From Candidatus Latescibacterota bacterium (GTDB taxonomy: Bacteria; Latescibacterota; MVCY01), in NCBI GenBank assembly GCA_030629295.1, contig DAOVPH010000082.1:1-7148 (forward strand): a stretch of 7,148 nucleotides of DNA, read 5' to 3'. The notes under the pieces were generated by a model. The model was given only the letters and a program-made list of their open reading frames with translations, was not told the origin of the DNA and made no database searches. The translations under genes and the position numbers were made by a program. Position 1 is the first letter of the stretch; each line of letters starts with the position of its first letter. This document shows positions 5,115 through 7,148 of the stretch, piece by piece.

Positions 5115-7148
5115 GCTTCCTCTTTCCCATGCAGCATCTTCATCGCCTTCTTGCTCGTCTTATAGCTGATACGATCCACAATGCTGTACACCACCGGGAT
5201 GATCACCAAGGTAAGCACGGTCGCCGTAATCAATCCCCCGATCACGGTCAGCGCGATGGGACTTCGCATCTCCGCGCCCTCAGAGGTGGAAAGCGCCATC
5301 GGGATCATCCCTAAGATTGTCGTCCCGGAGGTGATCAAAATGGGCCGCAGCCTGGTCGCCCCCGCCTGGATCAACGCCTCGTGCCTCTCCACTCCCCGTC
5401 TTCGCAATTGATTGGCGTAGTCAATTAGCACGATCCCATTGTTAACCACGATCCCGGCCAGGATGATCACCCCCACAAAAGAGACCAGGGAAATCGTTTT
5501 TCCGGCGACCAACAAGATCGGGGGCACGCCGATCCAAGCCAACGGCATCGTGAACATAATCACTAAAGGATGCGTGAAGGATTCGAACAAGGCGGCCATC
5601 ACCATATAGACCAACAGAACCGCTAAGGCCAAAGCGGTTCCTAACTCGACGAACGTTTCGGTCATCTGCTCGTAATCCCCGCCGAACTCCACAAAATAGC
5701 CGGAGGGTAGAGTTTCCATCTCCGATTTTGTCTTCGCTTTCACATCCTTCATGATCGCGCCCAGGTCCCTTCCCCGAAGGTCTCTTAAGGCTTCTCCGAA
5801 CTTGAGCGAAAGCAAGTTCCTCATTGCTCCTCCAAAGTCTCGCTTCCCTGAAAAAGTATTTGCCGTGATCGAGACGATCCTGGAGCGATCTTCCCTGCTT
5901 ATCTTGACCGGCCCCTCGCCATATTCGAATCTTGCCAATTGTTTTAAGGGAACTTGAACGCCAAGTGGGGAAAGCACGGTCAGACTCTCGATGTCCTCGA
6001 TACTGGAGCGATCGCGTTCTCTGAACCTAACCCGGATGTTGAACTCGTCTCCCTCGCTCCTCAATTGCCCTGCAATCTTTCCCTGCATTGCCGCCTGAAT
6101 CGTCCCGGCCACCTGCCCGACGGTCAGACCAACCCTGCCCGCTCTTTCCTTATCTATCCGGATCCGAAGCTCTGGCTTCCCTTCCCTTAAAGTGGTATCG
6201 AGGTCTCGAAGCCCCTCTATCCCCTCTATCTTGCGGGCAATCCTTTCGGAGATCTCTTTCAGCGTGGCAATATCTTTCCCGAAGATCTTAATCTCTACAG
6301 GAGCTAGTCCTCCTCCCCCCATCATCTGCTTGCCCATATCCATAAACTCGAACCTGGCTCCCTCAATCCTGGGGAGCTTAAGACGAACAGCATCCATAAT
6401 TTCGGCGTTAGAGCGTTCCCGGCCCTTTTTGTCGGTCAATCTCGCCGATATTTGCCCTACATGGACGCCTGCCTCACTCGATCCAAAGGCCACATCCATC
6501 TTCGTTTCCTCAGAGAGTCCCCCCCACGCACCGACAGTTTTGACTCCTTCTTCACGCATCAACAGGGCTTCGATCTCCTGAACGACCCTGTTAGTCTCCT
6601 TAAGCGAAGTGCCCACCGGCATCTCGACCGTCATCACCACAAAGGGTTGATCCGATGCAGGCATAAACTCTGTTCCTACAATAGGGATTAGACACAAGCT
6701 GGCCACGAAAGCCCCTCCGATTATGCCCAACACGGTCTTTCTGTGAGAGAGTGACCAGCTTAGGAGTCTTCGGTATCGCTTCTTGATGCCCTCCAATTGA
6801 GTCTCATTCCTTCGCCTCTTGAAGATGACGGAGGCCAACATAGGAACCAAAGTCAGCGCTACGAAAAGAGAGGCAAACAGGGCAAAGGATACCGTCAGAG
6901 CCAGCCCTCTGGAGAGCTTCCCCGCTATGCCTCCAGCAAACACCATCGGGAGGAAGACCGTCATCGTGGTCAGCGTGGAAGCGGTGATCGCCATCCCGAC
7001 CTCCCGAGCACCCTGCTTTGCCGCCAGGATTCGGTCTTCGCCCTCCTCCAAATGGCGGAATATATTCTCGATCACCACTACCGCATTATCCACTAACATC
7101 CCGACACCCAACGCAAGTCCGGCTAAGGTCATCAAGTTCAGGGTATAG
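5111..7148 (-). CDS. RND efflux permease, AcrB/SwrC-like (5' end beyond the window)
   Basis: The last 678 residues are present, open to the right edge; a full RND permease has about 1,020-1,050 residues, so roughly a third is missing. The frame continues past TTG 7135 as YTLNL before MTLAGLALGVGML, so no start lies here. These pumps are inner-membrane trimers that export drugs, lipids or metals using proton influx, usually with a periplasmic adaptor and an outer-membrane channel. In order one sees TM4 with GMLVDNAVVVIEN (near 7102-7064), TM5-6, a linker, TM7 (near 6740-6690), the second periplasmic loop starting after GTEFMPASD, then TM8 to TM12 (from about 5640), with GIVVNNGIVLIDY in TM10. 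The TM4 pair is Asp-Asn rather than Asp-Asp, and TM10 has Asn-Asn-Gly where AcrB has its relay Lys. This suits non-AcrB branches of the family. A Met-rich patch MDMGKQMM lies near 6345-6320. An extra segment of about 28 residues lies near 5774-5857. The substrate cannot be told. Confidence 0.95.
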   Translation of the reverse strand, partial: YTLNLMTLAGLALGVGMLVDNAVVVIENIFRHLEEGEDRILAAKQGAREVGMAITASTLTTMTVFLPMVFAGGIAGKLSRGLALTVSFALFASLFVALTLVPMLASVIFKRRRNETQLEGIKKRYRRLLSWSLSHRKTVLGIIGGAFVASLCLIPIVGTEFMPASDQPFVVMTVEMPVGTSLKETNRVVQEIEALLMREEGVKTVGAWGGLSEETKMDVAFGSSEAGVHVGQISARLTDKKGRERSNAEIMDAVRLKLPRIEGARFEFMDMGKQMMGGGGLAPVEIKIFGKDIATLKEISERIARKIEGIEGLRDLDTTLREGKPELRIRIDKERAGRVGLTVGQVAGTIQAAMQGKIAGQLRSEGDEFNIRVRFRERDRSSIEDIESLTVLSPLGVQVPLKQLARFEYGEGPVKISREDRSRIVSITANTFSGKRDFGGAMRNLLSLKFGEALRDLRGRDLGAIMKDVKAKTKSEMETLPSGYFVEFGGDYEQMTETFVELGTALALAVLLVYMVMAALFESFTHPLVIMFTMPLAWIGVPPILLVAGKTISLVSFVGVIILAGIVVNNGIVLIDYANQLRRRGVERHEALIQAGATRLRPILITSGTTILGMIPMALSTSEGAEMRSPIALTVIGGLITATVLTLVIIPVVYSIVDRISYKTSKKAMKMLHGKEEA

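Noticed and set aside
5129..7148. Plus-strand ORFs of 61 to 129 codons across the RND gene
   Set aside because: They are antisense shadows; the minus frame has unmistakable RND motifs throughout.

Overview
The window is bacterial. It has Shine-Dalgarno-led genes, sigma70-type promoters and a tRNA with its 3' CCA encoded in the DNA. Every gene I support is on the minus strand, so transcription runs from the high-coordinate end to the low one. No gene pins down the lineage. The DUF6785-type membrane protein and the GTCATTGCGAG-type palindrome suggest an uncultured or candidate-phylum bacterium, but that is an impression, not a demonstration.

Right side (5111-7148): the C-terminal two thirds of an RND efflux permease. 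Its N-terminus lies beyond the window edge. A hairpin followed by five Us starts just after its stop codon and probably ends that transcription unit. A separate sigma70-like promoter (4982-5009) then precedes two adjacent class III ('iron-containing') dehydrogenase genes. The first (3738-4898) keeps the full Asp/His/His/His metal site. The second (2594-3712) looks like a glycerol dehydrogenase but has Cys where glycerol dehydrogenases have the glycerol-binding Asp. The two probably form one operon acting on small aldehydes, ketones or oxoacids. An open frame of 66 codons (4914-5114) lies over the terminator and promoter and is doubtful.

Middle (2413-2593): a 181-bp intergenic region carrying an 82-bp imperfect palindrome of the dispersed REP/MITE kind, followed by a weak promoter candidate. 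It precedes a 55-codon gene for a Trm112/YcaR-like zinc-ribbon protein (2245-2412).

Left side (1-2202): a good promoter (TTGACA, 17 bp, TATTTT) stands before an 85-residue protein with two membrane segments. Next come tRNA-Val(UAC) and a large multi-pass membrane protein of the DUF6785/DUF6784 type, which runs off the left edge. The gaps are short (18 and 41 bp) and no terminator is visible, so these three may share one transcript with the tRNA in the middle.

I see no CRISPR array, phage, transposase or defence system. The most unusual points are the tRNA embedded between two membrane-protein genes, the palindrome, the altered substrate site in the GldA-like enzyme, and an extra segment of about 28 residues in the RND pump.
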